Assembly: GCF_001885075.1 (NCBI RefSeq)
Contig: NZ_MODU01000004.1
Location: 682,001-746,000, forward strand
DNA: 64,000 nt
DNA from: Alteromonas sp. V450
GTDB lineage: Bacteria; Pseudomonadota; Gammaproteobacteria; Enterobacterales; Alteromonadaceae
Reading direction: 5' to 3'
Shown in pieces: positions 51,210-61,151 of the stretch. Positions within the stretch are counted from its first letter, which is position 1. Every line of letters starts with the position of its first letter. A program made the position numbers and the translations under genes. Below the pieces are notes generated by a model. That model saw nothing but the letters and a program-made list of their open reading frames with translations. It was not told the origin of the DNA and did no database searches.

Positions 51210-51322
51210 CGAGTGGCGCGTTTTAATGCGTCTTATATTCATACAAGTTGAAGTATATTTCGACATAGTGCTTATTTAACAGGCAAACAAACCGCAGATG
51301 ACAATTTTATTAATAAAAAGCG

Positions 51323-51351
51323 TTGACTCCACATGGGGGAATACGTATTAT
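51323..51351 (+). promoter_or_regulatory. Promoter of the tRNA-Asp cluster
   Basis: TTGACT and TATTAT are spaced by 17 bp, followed by the GC-rich discriminator CTGCGCCGC. This is the classic strong, stringently controlled stable-RNA promoter, 66 bp before the first tRNA. Confidence 0.75.
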
Positions 51352-51416
51352 CTGCGCCGCAGTCAGGGGACAGGGCAACAACAGCCAAGTCAACTCACTG
51401 ATAACATTGAAGATGT

Positions 51417-51493
51417 GGAGCGGTAGTTCAGTTGGTTAGAATACCGGCCTGTCACGCCGGGGGTCGCGGGTTCGAGTCCCGTCCGCTCCGCCA
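51417..51493 (+). tRNA. tRNA-Asp (GTC), copy 1
   Basis: A 77-nt cloverleaf: acceptor GGAGCGG/CCGCTCC, D-stem GTTC/GAAT, anticodon stem CCGGC/GCCGG with loop CTGTCAC (anticodon GTC), T-loop GGTTCGAGTCC and encoded CCA. It is first in a four-unit array. Confidence 0.95.
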
Positions 51494-51523
51494 TTTAGTT
51501 ATACAGTGCAATCTCGATTATGT

Positions 51524-51556
51524 GGAGCGGTAGTTCAGTTGGTTAGAATACCGGCC
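51524..51556 (+). pseudogene. 5' fragment of tRNA-Asp
   Basis: The first 33 nt match tRNA-Asp from the acceptor 5' strand through the D-arm and the 5' side of the anticodon stem (ending CCGGCC), breaking inside the anticodon loop. The 27 nt that follow (CTCTCAATGG and so on) are unrelated to the tRNA. It cannot fold as a tRNA. Confidence 0.85.
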
Positions 51557-51583
51557 CTCTCAATGGTATAGTTAAATGTCTTC

Positions 51584-51660
51584 GGAGCGGTAGTTCAGTT
51601 GGTTAGAATACCGGCCTGTCACGCCGGGGGTCGCGGGTTCGAGTCCCGTCCGCTCCGCCA
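51584..51660 (+). tRNA. tRNA-Asp (GTC), copy 2
   Basis: Identical in sequence to copy 1, with complete cloverleaf and encoded CCA. It is preceded by TTC rather than TGT. Confidence 0.95.
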
Positions 51661-51688
51661 TCGTCGAGTTCGCAAAAAAACATTATGT

Positions 51689-51765
51689 GGAGCGGTAGTT
51701 CAGTTGGTTAGAATACCGGCCTGTCACGCCGGGGGTCGCGGGTTCGAGTCCCGTCCGCTCCGCCA
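51689..51765 (+). tRNA. tRNA-Asp (GTC), copy 3
   Basis: Identical in sequence to copies 1 and 2, preceded by TGT as copy 1 and the fragment. No clear hairpin terminator follows. Confidence 0.95.
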
Positions 51766-51921
51766 CTAATGCCTATTCCTTATTTATTTCCTCGCTTGTC
51801 TCTTACAAAGTTTACATTACAAATCACTCAGAACTTTTTCAATTTACACGTAAAGTTAACGTGCTATTTTTAAAATCTATACTACATTTAAGCTGTTGAT
51901 CCATTGTGTATTTATAGGTTT

Positions 51922-53475
51922 ATGACTAGAAGCGAACAAAAACAATATTTTCTTGCCGATAATTTAAAAGCAATAGGCGTTTCATTGCTCAGTGTAGCTG
52001 CTATAACGGTAGTGCTTGCTACGATTATGTTCATTTTTGTGAAAGAGCAAGAGGAAAACCGTGCAACCGAAATATTAAACAATGTCAGAATTGTTTTTCG
52101 CGATGCTGAGATTACTTTAGATTACTTAAATACACTTCCATATGAAAAATGTACCATCGAAAACTTGTCAGAAATGCGAAAGACACTTTTTCGTTCAAGG
52201 TTTGTTAAAGAAATTGGCTTCTATGAAGACGGCGAACTGTTGTGTAGTACGTACTTAGGCTTTTTGGAAGAACCAGTTCAAGAAGCCACGCCAGACTTTT
52301 ATACTCAACTGGGTGATGCATTTTGGATAAACACTCCGCTCCAACTTTTTGATAAACAAGCGACGGGCACGATTGTAAAACGCGGCAAGTACAACGCTGT
52401 GTTAGATATGGATGGTGTCATCGGCTACAGTTTTACTCAGGACTGGCAACTTTTCTACAATGGTGACACGTTTTATCACATGGCAGGGAACCCTGGATTA
52501 GTCGACGCGACTCTTAGTCAACAAGATATCCACGAACGAACGAGTTATTTTTCTCTCCAGTTTATTAAATGTGATGAACGCTATACCAACACGTGTCTTA
52601 AGGTGCGATCAGACAATGGAAGAGTGCTCGATATACATATGGGGAAATTGGTACTGTTTGTTTGCGTAATGCTAATGACTGCTGCATTAACCCACATGTT
52701 AACGTTTAATTATCTGCGCCGAAGGCGTTCGCTAGAATCTCGTGTGAGTAAAGGCCTCAAAGAACATAGGTTTTTCTGCTTGTACCAACCCTTTGTCGAT
52801 TTGAATACCGGAAAGGTAATAGGTTGTGAGGTTCTCAGTCGTTTCGAAGACGAGTTTGGGCCCATATATCCCGATGAATTTATTCCCCAAGTCAAAGAGC
52901 AAGAAATGACGTGGGAATTCACTATTGACATGATTACTACAGCAATGAACGAGCTGAACAGTAATGATGATATTCCAGAAGGATTTAAGGTGTCTTTCAA
53001 TCTGTTTCCTTTCGACTTTACTCGAGAAGGTTGCTTAGATTTAGACTTCGTTCTAGAGATGAACGTCAAAAACTTTAAGCTGGTGCTTGAAATTACTGAA
53101 GATGAGCAAATAGCCACGCATAGTGCTGTGAAGCATATTAAATCGCTTAAAAGCAAAGGGTTTTTATTTGCAATAGATGACTTTGGTGTGGGGTATTCTA
53201 ATTTAAGCCAACTAAAAACGCTTAATTGTGATTATCTTAAAATAGACAGAAGCTTCGTTATGGATATGGAAGACAACAGCATCCGGTCTTCTCTGATCCC
53301 TCACATTGTGAGCATCGCGGACGGACTAAATGTTGACCTGATTGCAGAAGGCGTAGAAAACTCTGACCAATGCAGCGAACTAAAAAGCCTCACAATTGGC
53401 TACGGCCAAGGTTGGCTGTTTGGTAAACCTCAGTCAGCAGAATCACTTGGAAAATGTGTTTTAGATACAATGTAA
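51922..53475 (+). CDS. CSS-motif EAL-domain c-di-GMP phosphodiesterase
   Basis: A membrane phosphodiesterase with two transmembrane helices (about residues 18-38 and 235-252) bracketing a periplasmic CSS-type domain; its cysteines appear in YEKCTIENL and LLCSTYLG. The cytoplasmic EAL domain has GCEVLSRF (EVL variant), SFNLFPFDF, LEITEDEQ, DDFGVGYSNLSQL, DYLKIDRSFV and IAEGVENSDQ, so all key metal and substrate motifs are there. Known CSS-EAL enzymes respond to periplasmic redox state. I use the ATG at 51922 rather than a TTG six codons upstream. Confidence 0.88.
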   Translation: MTRSEQKQYFLADNLKAIGVSLLSVAAITVVLATIMFIFVKEQEENRATEILNNVRIVFRDAEITLDYLNTLPYEKCTIENLSEMRKTLFRSRFVKEIGFYEDGELLCSTYLGFLEEPVQEATPDFYTQLGDAFWINTPLQLFDKQATGTIVKRGKYNAVLDMDGVIGYSFTQDWQLFYNGDTFYHMAGNPGLVDATLSQQDIHERTSYFSLQFIKCDERYTNTCLKVRSDNGRVLDIHMGKLVLFVCVMLMTAALTHMLTFNYLRRRRSLESRVSKGLKEHRFFCLYQPFVDLNTGKVIGCEVLSRFEDEFGPIYPDEFIPQVKEQEMTWEFTIDMITTAMNELNSNDDIPEGFKVSFNLFPFDFTREGCLDLDFVLEMNVKNFKLVLEITEDEQIATHSAVKHIKSLKSKGFLFAIDDFGVGYSNLSQLKTLNCDYLKIDRSFVMDMEDNSIRSSLIPHIVSIADGLNVDLIAEGVENSDQCSELKSLTIGYGQGWLFGKPQSAESLGKCVLDTM

Positions 53476-53561
53476 GTGCTGAAAAGTAGTATTTACTATT
53501 TGGTGTTGGTAGTGTTTAACGCTACCATTTACCGTTTGATAAAACTGAGAAGATTTTCCGC

Positions 53562-54257
53562 ATGCAGGATGTGCTAGTTTGCCGCAACATCACAAAAACC
53601 TACCAAGAAGGCAGCAATATTACTCAAGTGCTCAACAATGTTTCTTTAGCCGTAAAAGCGGGTGAGCATGTTGCTATATTAGGTAGTTCGGGCTCAGGTA
53701 AAAGTACGCTTCTACACATACTCGGTGGGCTTGATACGCCAAGCAGTGGAGAGGTTGAATTCAAAGGGCAATCTTTGATGAAGCTAAACACAAATGCTTT
53801 GGCAAAATTGCGCAATGATGAGATAGGGTTTATTTATCAGTTTCACCACTTACTCGGTGAGTTCTCTGCACTTGAAAATACTGCAATGCCCCTTCGTATT
53901 CGGGGACTTTCTGCTAGAAAAGCGGAGCAAAAAGCTCAGGCAATGCTCGCGCAAGTTGGATTGGAACACAGGATAAATCACTTGCCGTCTGAACTGTCTG
54001 GTGGGGAAAGACAGCGCGTTGCTATTGCAAGAGCATTAATTACTGAACCGGCTATAGTCCTTGCAGATGAACCTACCGGAAACCTCGATGACTCGACAGG
54101 CAAAAGCATCTACCAACTACTATCTGACTTGAGCGAAGAAATAGGTACCGCATTTGTTGTGGTTACGCACGATGTCGCATTGGCAAATAAAATGGATAGG
54201 GTATTGAAAATCAAGGATGGCGTGTTGTTAACGCGTACACAAGGCGCGGAAGAATAG
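53562..54257 (+). CDS. lolD: Lipoprotein-releasing ABC transporter, ATPase LolD
   Basis: ATP-binding component of the LolCDE complex, which extracts outer-membrane lipoproteins from the inner membrane. The 231-residue protein has Walker [13 protein letters not shown], the Q-loop region [10 protein letters not shown], the ABC signature [16 protein letters not shown] and Walker [14 protein letters not shown]. The [17 protein letters not shown] segment is typical of LolD. It is followed by lolE with 5 bp between them; lolC is not adjacent. Confidence 0.95.
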   Translation: MQDVLVCRNITKTYQEGSNITQVLNNVSLAVKAGEHVAILGSSGSGKSTLLHILGGLDTPSSGEVEFKGQSLMKLNTNALAKLRNDEIGFIYQFHHLLGEFSALENTAMPLRIRGLSARKAEQKAQAMLAQVGLEHRINHLPSELSGGERQRVAIARALITEPAIVLADEPTGNLDDSTGKSIYQLLSDLSEEIGTAFVVVTHDVALANKMDRVLKIKDGVLLTRTQGAEE

Positions 54258-54262
54258 ATAAT

Positions 54263-55489
54263 ATGTTGGCATTACAACTGGCACAAAGATTCCGTAAAAC
54301 TCGTTCTCAGCAGCGTTTTGTTTCTTTTATTTCTATGTCTTCTACTGTAGGCATTGGCTTAGGGTGCTTCGTTCTGATCACACTTCTTAGTGTAATGAAC
54401 GGGTTTGAAAGGGAGTTAACCACTCGAATATTAACTGTTGTTCCACACGGCGAAATTTACAGTGTTGATAATAAAGGAATAGAAAATTTAGACGCACAAC
54501 TGTATCGATTTCAGCAAGATAAACGCATAGCACAAGCTGTACCGTTTACAGGTTTGACGGGTATGCTTCAATTTAAGGGCGCACTAAAGGCTATTCAAAT
54601 AACAGGCTTGCCAATTGACGATGTGAGTGGCGATTTTGTTGACAAAGTTGAGCCTGGCCAATGGACGCAGTTTGCTGCATCAGATAACGGTGTGATTGTT
54701 GGAAAAGGCATTGCTCTTGAAATGGGACTTTCTGTGGGCGACAGAGTGCAAATTCTGGTGCCTCAAACGACCAGCGACCTTACATTTAAAGCACCCAATA
54801 CAATTAGTTTAGAAGTGTCTGGGGTATTGTCTATTGGCGGTGAGCTTGACAATCAACTTGGCATAATGCACCTGCAGAAAGCCTCACAGGCGTTAGAGCT
54901 CGCCACTAAGGCAAAAGGGATCCGTTTTAGTTTTCACGATCCGTTTGGCGCAGCAGAAGCGATGCGGGACATTGGGTACTCGTTTCCGCAAGCTGTTTAC
55001 ATGTCAGACTGGACAAGGACTCAAGGCCATCTTTACAACGATATTCAATTAGTTCGTACTGTAGTATATATCGCTCTTGTACTGGTAATATCAGTAGCTT
55101 GTTTTAATATTGTCTCTTCTTTGGTAATGGCGGTGAGAGATAAACAGGCGGCCATTGCCATATTAAAAACGATGGGAGCTACCGATAATACGATTAGGAT
55201 GACATTTGTTTTTCAAGGCATAATTAATGGCCTTGTTGGTGTGGTTTCGGGGGTTGGCTTGGCTGTAATTATTGCGCCAAATCTTTCAGATATCGTAGGG
55301 TTTGTCGAGCAAGCGCTGAGTATTGAGATACTGTCAGGCGATATCTACTTTATTGATTTTCTTCCATCTGAATTACAGTGGCTTGATGTCATTGCAACGG
55401 TTTGCGTTGCTTTGTTTTTAAGCGTAACTGCTACCTTATACCCCGCGCACAAAGCAGCGAAGATTTCTCCTTCTGCTGCGCTGCATTAG
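54263..55489 (+). CDS. lolE: Lipoprotein-releasing ABC transporter, permease LolE
   Basis: A 408-residue inner-membrane permease with four transmembrane helices and a large periplasmic domain between the first and second. The strings GIGLGCFVLITLLSVMNG and FERELTTRILTVVPHGEI near the N-terminus and SGDIYFIDFLPSELQWLDV near the C-terminus match E. coli LolE closely, distinguishing it from LolC. It pairs with lolD, and a hairpin follows the stop codon. No lolC lies upstream; the preceding gene encodes an EAL protein. Confidence 0.92.
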   Translation: MLALQLAQRFRKTRSQQRFVSFISMSSTVGIGLGCFVLITLLSVMNGFERELTTRILTVVPHGEIYSVDNKGIENLDAQLYRFQQDKRIAQAVPFTGLTGMLQFKGALKAIQITGLPIDDVSGDFVDKVEPGQWTQFAASDNGVIVGKGIALEMGLSVGDRVQILVPQTTSDLTFKAPNTISLEVSGVLSIGGELDNQLGIMHLQKASQALELATKAKGIRFSFHDPFGAAEAMRDIGYSFPQAVYMSDWTRTQGHLYNDIQLVRTVVYIALVLVISVACFNIVSSLVMAVRDKQAAIAILKTMGATDNTIRMTFVFQGIINGLVGVVSGVGLAVIIAPNLSDIVGFVEQALSIEILSGDIYFIDFLPSELQWLDVIATVCVALFLSVTATLYPAHKAAKISPSAALH

Positions 55490-55518
55490 TTTTTATTTGT
55501 CGTTTAGTGTTGTTTTGA

Positions 55519-55545
55519 CGAAGAGGTTGCTTTGCAACCTCTTCG
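55519..55545. terminator. Perfect 12-bp hairpin between convergent genes
   Basis: CGAAGAGGTTGC and GCAACCTCTTCG enclose a TTT loop, between lolE and the symporter gene. No U-run follows on either strand, so it may be a transcript-end or stabilising hairpin. Confidence 0.5.
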
Positions 55546-55552
55546 TAGCACT

Positions 55553-56899
55553 TTAGTCGTTCTTGTCGAAATGTTTGAAATCAACGTCTTCTTGTTTTTC
55601 ACCCGCGTTAGGATCGTTATAAATATTCTCATCTAACGCGCCTTCGCTTTTTGCAACAACGCAAGATACCATGCAATCGCCGGTAATATTTACTGCCGTG
55701 CGCGTCATATCCAGCAATCGATCTACGCCTATTATTAATGCGATGCCTTCGACCGGTAAATTAACCTGCTGCAGTACCATAGCAAGCATAATCAGCCCAA
55801 CGCCCGGTACGCCAGCTGTTCCAATTGAGGCTAGCGTGGCAGTTAACACTACCATCATGTAATCGCTCAAGCTTAAATCTACCGCATATACTTGTGCTAT
55901 AAAGACGGTCGCCACGCCCTGCATAATGGCTGTGCCATCCATGTTAATGGTTGCGCCTAGAGGTAATGTAAAAGACGACACCGAGTTACCTACGCCGAGT
56001 TTATTTTTTGCTGTTTCCATGGTTACAGGTAACGTAGCACTACTACTTGATGTACTAAAAGCAAATAGCGCTGCATCACGCATTTTTCTGATCAAAATAA
56101 GTGGGTTGAGACCCGATAAGGCTTTAAGCAATACGGAATAGGTAACTAAACCATGCAAAATCAACACGCCAAATACCAAAAAGAAATATTTGGCGAGACT
56201 AAAGATGGTTTCACCGCCAATGGTTGAGAAAAGTTTAGCCATTAGAACGAATACACCATAAGGCGCCAAGTTCATGATTATCGTGACCAGCTTCATAATA
56301 ACGGTATTAATATCCTCAAAGATTGAGGTAAGGCGTTTTCCTGCATCTCCGGTCATTGCCATGGCTACACCGAACAGCACCGCAAACACGATTATCTGTA
56401 GCATATTGCCTTGCGCCATAGAGTTTATAGGGTTACTTGGGAACATGTTGACGATAACATCAGACAGGCTAGGTGCTTCTTTTGCCTGATAAGTTGTCTC
56501 TGTTGTGAGGTTTAGCCCTTCCCCCGGCGATACAACTAAGGCTATACTCATTGCTAATGTTATTGCAATGGCTGTTGTAACAACATATAAACCAACGGAT
56601 TTTGCGCCTAGTCGACCTAGTTTACTCGGGTCTGATAACGTGCTTGTTCCGCATATTAGCGAGACAAACACCAGAGGGACGACTAACATTTTTAAGCTGG
56701 CAACGAATATCTGACCTAGCGTTGAAAATATACCTTCAACAAGAATGTTATACGTTGATAGTTCGAAACCGAATACCGAGAACGTAAAATCTCCGTTATC
56801 ATCGAATAAAAATTGGAGAAAGACACCCGTTAAAATACCGGCAGCCATGCCGAAAAAAATACGAGCGGTTAAACTATATTTATGTGCAGATGAAGACAT
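55553..56899 (-). CDS. Dicarboxylate/amino acid:cation symporter (DAACS family)
   Basis: A 448-residue inner-membrane symporter of the glutamate/aspartate/C4-dicarboxylate group. Diagnostic motifs are SLKMLVVPLVFVSLICG, AFSTSSSSATLPVTMET (serine-rich HP1 loop), LPLGATINMDGTAIMQGVA (NMDGT motif of helix 7) and DRLLDMTRTAVNITGD (helix 8 substrate-binding segment). Arg in DMTRT at helix 8 is compatible with an acidic substrate. The exact substrate is uncertain. It converges with lolE and diverges from the Ig-repeat lipoprotein gene. Confidence 0.9.
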   Translation of the reverse strand: MSSSAHKYSLTARIFFGMAAGILTGVFLQFLFDDNGDFTFSVFGFELSTYNILVEGIFSTLGQIFVASLKMLVVPLVFVSLICGTSTLSDPSKLGRLGAKSVGLYVVTTAIAITLAMSIALVVSPGEGLNLTTETTYQAKEAPSLSDVIVNMFPSNPINSMAQGNMLQIIVFAVLFGVAMAMTGDAGKRLTSIFEDINTVIMKLVTIIMNLAPYGVFVLMAKLFSTIGGETIFSLAKYFFLVFGVLILHGLVTYSVLLKALSGLNPLILIRKMRDAALFAFSTSSSSATLPVTMETAKNKLGVGNSVSSFTLPLGATINMDGTAIMQGVATVFIAQVYAVDLSLSDYMMVVLTATLASIGTAGVPGVGLIMLAMVLQQVNLPVEGIALIIGVDRLLDMTRTAVNITGDCMVSCVVAKSEGALDENIYNDPNAGEKQEDVDFKHFDKND

Positions 56900-57013
56900 G
56901 AAAGTTTCCTGTGCATTATTATATTTTTAATCACTGGTAGTGTGCCAGATTCAGTTGATTTTTAAACATAAAAAACGACGCAATTGTCAATAAAAGAGGT
57001 TCAGGAACGAATT

Positions 57014-59620
57014 ATGTCGACATTAGCGAGAATGCTAAGCTTGATTAGCACAATAATTATACTAACGGCATGTGGCGGAGGCGGTTCGGTCTCTCGCAGC
57101 GATACAGGCGATGGAGGTAATGGCAGTAATGGTGGGGATGGTGGTAGTAACACAACCTATACCATTACTATGTCTATGCAGAACGCCAGTGGAGAGAATG
57201 ACACTGAGTTAAGTGAAAACAACAACTTGTTTGCGGTAGCTCAAGTTAGAGACCAAAACGGCGACCCACTTTCAGACGCACTTCTTACGTTTACGCTCAG
57301 CAACGCAGAGCTAGCGCAATTCGCAAACGATACAGGTACCGCGCGTACTAATGAAGAGGGCATTGCCAGGATAGGGTTGCTTGCCAGCACCGCCTCGGGC
57401 GATGGTGAAATAACTGCCTCGCTAGGATCTGGTGAAACGGGCAGTACAACATTTTCTGCAACTGCAGTGGCCACATCAGGGCCTAACGCAATAGGGGTAG
57501 AACTGGTATTAGTGAACGCCAGTGGCGAAACAGATAACAGTCTCTCGAGTGAAAATACGCTACAAGCCGTTGCGACTGTTACAGATTCTCAAGGGCAGCC
57601 TCAAGCAGATCTTCTCTTAACATTCTCTTTAAGCAACGACGAATTGGCGACGTTTTCTAATGATACATCTACAGCGCTGACCAACGAGCAAGGTGTAGCC
57701 ACAATAGGTATGTCAGTCGGTTCGCTTTCTGGTGATGGTTCGGTGACCGTTACACTCGAGTCTGGAGAATCTGACACTACGACGTTTAGCTCTACAGGTA
57801 GCGTAACGGTAAGTGAAGAGCCTGCTACATTGGAATTGTTTGCGAGCAGCATACAGTTAGCATCAAGCGGTAGCGACGAAATTGAATTGATCGCGCTGGT
57901 CAAAAACGACCAAAGCGTTTTGATGGAAGGTGTTGATGTAAGGTTCTTTGCACCAGCATCAGAAGGTGTTGAAATTCGATTAACACAGCCAGTTACTCAG
58001 GCGGATGGTACCGCAAGAGCAATTGTCTCGTCTCAAAATAATGCTGAGAATCGTTTTATTAAAGTAATGGCTCAAGTTGGTTCTTTGCCTACCGAGGAAG
58101 TCGAGATTGAGGTAAAGGGCACAGAAGTAACTGCTAACGGGCCTAGTTCTGTAATACTTAATAAAACGGCTAACTATATATTAAGAGTGGTTGACTCGGA
58201 TGGAAACACCATTCCCAATCAAGAAATTACTATAACACCCAACACGGTAGGAACGTTCAGCCAAACGACGTTGACAACTGATGCAAATGGCCAAGTAGAA
58301 GTGGTTTATAACGCTATTGTTTCTGGTGAAGATCAGTTTGGCATCGAAGCGCTTGGTGCTTCTGATATTATTTCTATCGTTGTGCAAGAAGATAACTTTG
58401 AGTTTACTGAGGCACCTACAAGTGAAGTGTCTTTGAATGAAGCTACTACGCTTACGGGGCGCTGGTTAAAAGATAATAGCCCTGTTGCAAATAGGAAGGT
58501 GCTAGTTACTGCCTCGAGAGGGCAGGTAGATTACACCAATCCAGACCAGACGTTTGTGACCGATGCTGATGGGGTATTCACTTTTAGCTTGAGCTCTAAC
58601 AATGCTGGTTTTTCAAGCGTCACGGCGTCTGGCTTAGACTCTGCGGGGGAGAATGTAGAAGTTGTATCAACAGTAGACATAGAATTCATTGCAGATGAGC
58701 CTTTCTATATTAATGCTGATGCCACACCTGACATTGTAGGTCCAGATGGTCAAAGTAGCCGGATTACTGCAATAGTGCGCGACGAAAACGATAATTTGGT
58801 TAAGAACCAAGTCGTATCATTTAATGTTGACGATCCTTCAACAGGTACCATTTCGCCTTCACAAGCGGTAACTGATAGCAACGGTGTTGCGAGTACCGTG
58901 TTCACGTCTGGCGCAGTATCTAGCAATGAATCAGTTGTTGTAACTGCTCAAGTGGTTGGCGTGTTACCCGAGGTACAGGACCAAGCAATATTGACAGTGT
59001 CAAACGCGCGGTTTGCAATTTCTTTAGGGACTGGAAACCAGATTGTAGAAGAAGATTCAAGCAGCTATCTCAAAGAATTTGCCGTGTTTGTTTCCGACAG
59101 TGCAGGTCAACCTGTTAGTGGAGTTGAGCTTACTGCCTCAGTGTCGCCAGTTAAGTTTAGTGAAGGGGGCGGCTTCGTTAAGGGCTTTAGGGTATGGAAC
59201 GGAACTGTATGGACAAGTGCAACAGATCCCGAGAACCCTGAACTCAGTGGCGCTCGTTACTTTTGTTTGACTGAAGATGAAAACGACAACGGTATTTTGG
59301 ACATCGCACCTGGAGCTTCAAAAACTGAAGACAAGAACAATGATGGGCTCTTAACGCCGGGCATTGTTGGAACTTTGAGTTTTGCCACTTCTCCAGTTTC
59401 TGACGAAAATGGGCGTGCGACGCTCGCGTTAAGATACCCACAAAATTACGGGGGCTGGCTAGAAGTTGTAATTACTGTTTACGGACAATCAACAGGAAGC
59501 GAAGCATTAACGAGAATGAAATATTTCTTGGAAGCTTCGGCAGAAGATTTGAGTGAGGAAACGGTAGTACCTCCTCGAAATCCTTTTGGTTCCACCCCCG
59601 ACTGTTCGTCAACAGATTAA
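57014..59620 (+). CDS. Ig-like (Big) repeat surface lipoprotein
   Basis: About 868 residues, with a lipoprotein signal (lipobox LTAC, Cys near residue 20) and a Gly/Ser-rich linker. Invasin-like Ig domains follow. Two near-tandem copies of roughly 110 residues begin MSMQNASGENDTELSENN and LVLVNASGETDNSLSSEN, then more diverged domains with the T-D-x-x-G-x-A/V motif. The C-terminal region has acidic DxNxNG-like stretches (DENDNGILD, DKNNDGLLT) that may bind calcium. Function is unknown; adhesion or matrix binding is plausible. I use the ATG at 57014, since CAGGAA lies upstream; a TTG at 56984 is in frame. Confidence 0.8.
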   Translation: MSTLARMLSLISTIIILTACGGGGSVSRSDTGDGGNGSNGGDGGSNTTYTITMSMQNASGENDTELSENNNLFAVAQVRDQNGDPLSDALLTFTLSNAELAQFANDTGTARTNEEGIARIGLLASTASGDGEITASLGSGETGSTTFSATAVATSGPNAIGVELVLVNASGETDNSLSSENTLQAVATVTDSQGQPQADLLLTFSLSNDELATFSNDTSTALTNEQGVATIGMSVGSLSGDGSVTVTLESGESDTTTFSSTGSVTVSEEPATLELFASSIQLASSGSDEIELIALVKNDQSVLMEGVDVRFFAPASEGVEIRLTQPVTQADGTARAIVSSQNNAENRFIKVMAQVGSLPTEEVEIEVKGTEVTANGPSSVILNKTANYILRVVDSDGNTIPNQEITITPNTVGTFSQTTLTTDANGQVEVVYNAIVSGEDQFGIEALGASDIISIVVQEDNFEFTEAPTSEVSLNEATTLTGRWLKDNSPVANRKVLVTASRGQVDYTNPDQTFVTDADGVFTFSLSSNNAGFSSVTASGLDSAGENVEVVSTVDIEFIADEPFYINADATPDIVGPDGQSSRITAIVRDENDNLVKNQVVSFNVDDPSTGTISPSQAVTDSNGVASTVFTSGAVSSNESVVVTAQVVGVLPEVQDQAILTVSNARFAISLGTGNQIVEEDSSSYLKEFAVFVSDSAGQPVSGVELTASVSPVKFSEGGGFVKGFRVWNGTVWTSATDPENPELSGARYFCLTEDENDNGILDIAPGASKTEDKNNDGLLTPGIVGTLSFATSPVSDENGRATLALRYPQNYGGWLEVVITVYGQSTGSEALTRMKYFLEASAEDLSEETVVPPRNPFGSTPDCSSTD

Positions 59621-59622
59621 TA

Positions 59623-59657
59623 CAAAAAAAAGAGCCAGTTTGACTGGCTCTTTTTTT
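59623..59657. terminator. Bidirectional rho-independent terminator
   Basis: GAGCCAGT and ACTGGCTC form a stem with a TTG loop, extended by A-run and T-run pairing on both sides, 10 bp past the Ig-repeat gene. It serves that gene and, on the minus strand, the astB transcript. Confidence 0.9.
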
Positions 59658-59810
59658 GTTTGGCTTCGCTGTTCAACTTAGCGGTTGAAAGGACATCAAT
59701 CTTACATATCTTTGATGATATGCGATAACTTGCAAGTTAAAGCGTTCGTTCAATCAATTCTACAAGATTTTGTAAAGTACATTAAGGTCAACCGCATTTT
59801 CAGCACGCGC

Positions 59811-61151
59811 TTAGTTCTGCTGAAACGGATACACCGAGCCAATGTTAAGCAGTTGCGTAAGTTCATCAAGCGCGCTGCGTGATTCAATAAGCAACTGCGG
59901 ATCGCGCAAGTCATCTTCACTTAATTCATCGCGATAGTGCTTATCGACCCACGCATTTAAGCGTGCGAACTGTGTTTCGTTAATTAACGTATTTTGGTTA
60001 ACCGCAGCGAGCTCTTGGTCGTTCATCGCCACACGCAAGCGCAGGCAAGCGGGGCCACCACCATTGCGCATGCTTTGTTTAACGTCAAAATAATTAACCG
60101 ACTTAATGGGCGTACCTAGCGTTACCAGCTTGTCTAAATAGCGCTTAACGGCTTCATTTTCCTCACACTCAGTTGGCGCAATGATGGTCATATCGCCGCT
60201 TGGAAGCGTTATAATTTGCGTGTTAAATAAGTAGGTTTTAACGGCGTCTTGAACTGATACTTCAGCAGTGGGTACCTCAATGAAATGAAGTGGCTCATTT
60301 TCAAATTTAGTCTGTAGTTCACTCAATCCGGCTTCTTTTTGATAAAACGCTTGCTCATGGAAGAACAACACGTTTTGATTGCCTACGGCTATTACGTCAT
60401 TGTGGAATACACCTTGGTCAATAACGTCAGGGTTTTGTTGCATGTAAACCACGCGGTTATCCGCCAGTCCGTGTAAACGGGCTACTGCCTGACAGGCTTC
60501 AAGCGTTTGGCGAGCAGGGTATTTTTTGGGGGCCGGTTTTGTTGTGTCGAAAGCGTGTCGACCGTAAACAAATAACTCTACGCCAGGTTGGCCGTAGTTT
60601 GTGCAAAGGCGCGTGTGGTTAGCGGCACCCTCGTCTCCAAAATGCTCGTTGTCAGGCAGATGATTATGGTGTGCGAAATATTTATCGTCGGAAAAGGTGC
60701 CACGAAGAATATTTCCCGTTACTTTCGGCTCAAGAGAGCGATGAAACTTGTTGGTTAGGTTTGCTGGGGTAAAGTGCACACGCCCATCGGCTGTATCAGC
60801 GCTAGGAGAGACGGTGGCGGCATTTGCGGTCCACATGCTACTGGCAGAGCAACATGCTAAGAATATCTCGCGAGATTGCTTTGCAGCGCTTTCTAATACT
60901 CTTGCGTCCGAACCTGTAAAGCCGAGTCGTCTAAGTGTTGCTATGTCGGGGCGCTCCTGCGGAGCAAGTATTCCTTGCATCATACCCATGTCAGATAATG
61001 CTTTTGCTTTCGCTAAGCCTTGCTTAGCCGCTTGCTTCGGGCTACTTACAGCGTTGGCGTTATTAAGTGAAGCGACATTGCCGAATGACAAACCTGCGTA
61101 GTTGTGCGTAGGGCCAACTAAACCATCAAAATTTACTTCAAACTGCTTCAT
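59811..61151 (-). CDS. astB: N-succinylarginine dihydrolase
   Basis: Second enzyme of the arginine succinyltransferase (AST) pathway; hydrolyses N2-succinylarginine to N2-succinylornithine, CO2 and two ammonia. The 446-residue protein begins [21 protein letters not shown], has [20 protein letters not shown] and the C-terminal [15 protein letters not shown] with the nucleophilic Cys of this guanidino-modifying family. Ribosome site AAGGGGAAAG precedes the ATG. Other ast genes are absent in this window, so it is a solitary astB. Confidence 0.95.
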   Translation of the reverse strand: MKQFEVNFDGLVGPTHNYAGLSFGNVASLNNANAVSSPKQAAKQGLAKAKALSDMGMMQGILAPQERPDIATLRRLGFTGSDARVLESAAKQSREIFLACCSASSMWTANAATVSPSADTADGRVHFTPANLTNKFHRSLEPKVTGNILRGTFSDDKYFAHHNHLPDNEHFGDEGAANHTRLCTNYGQPGVELFVYGRHAFDTTKPAPKKYPARQTLEACQAVARLHGLADNRVVYMQQNPDVIDQGVFHNDVIAVGNQNVLFFHEQAFYQKEAGLSELQTKFENEPLHFIEVPTAEVSVQDAVKTYLFNTQIITLPSGDMTIIAPTECEENEAVKRYLDKLVTLGTPIKSVNYFDVKQSMRNGGGPACLRLRVAMNDQELAAVNQNTLINETQFARLNAWVDKHYRDELSEDDLRDPQLLIESRSALDELTQLLNIGSVYPFQQN

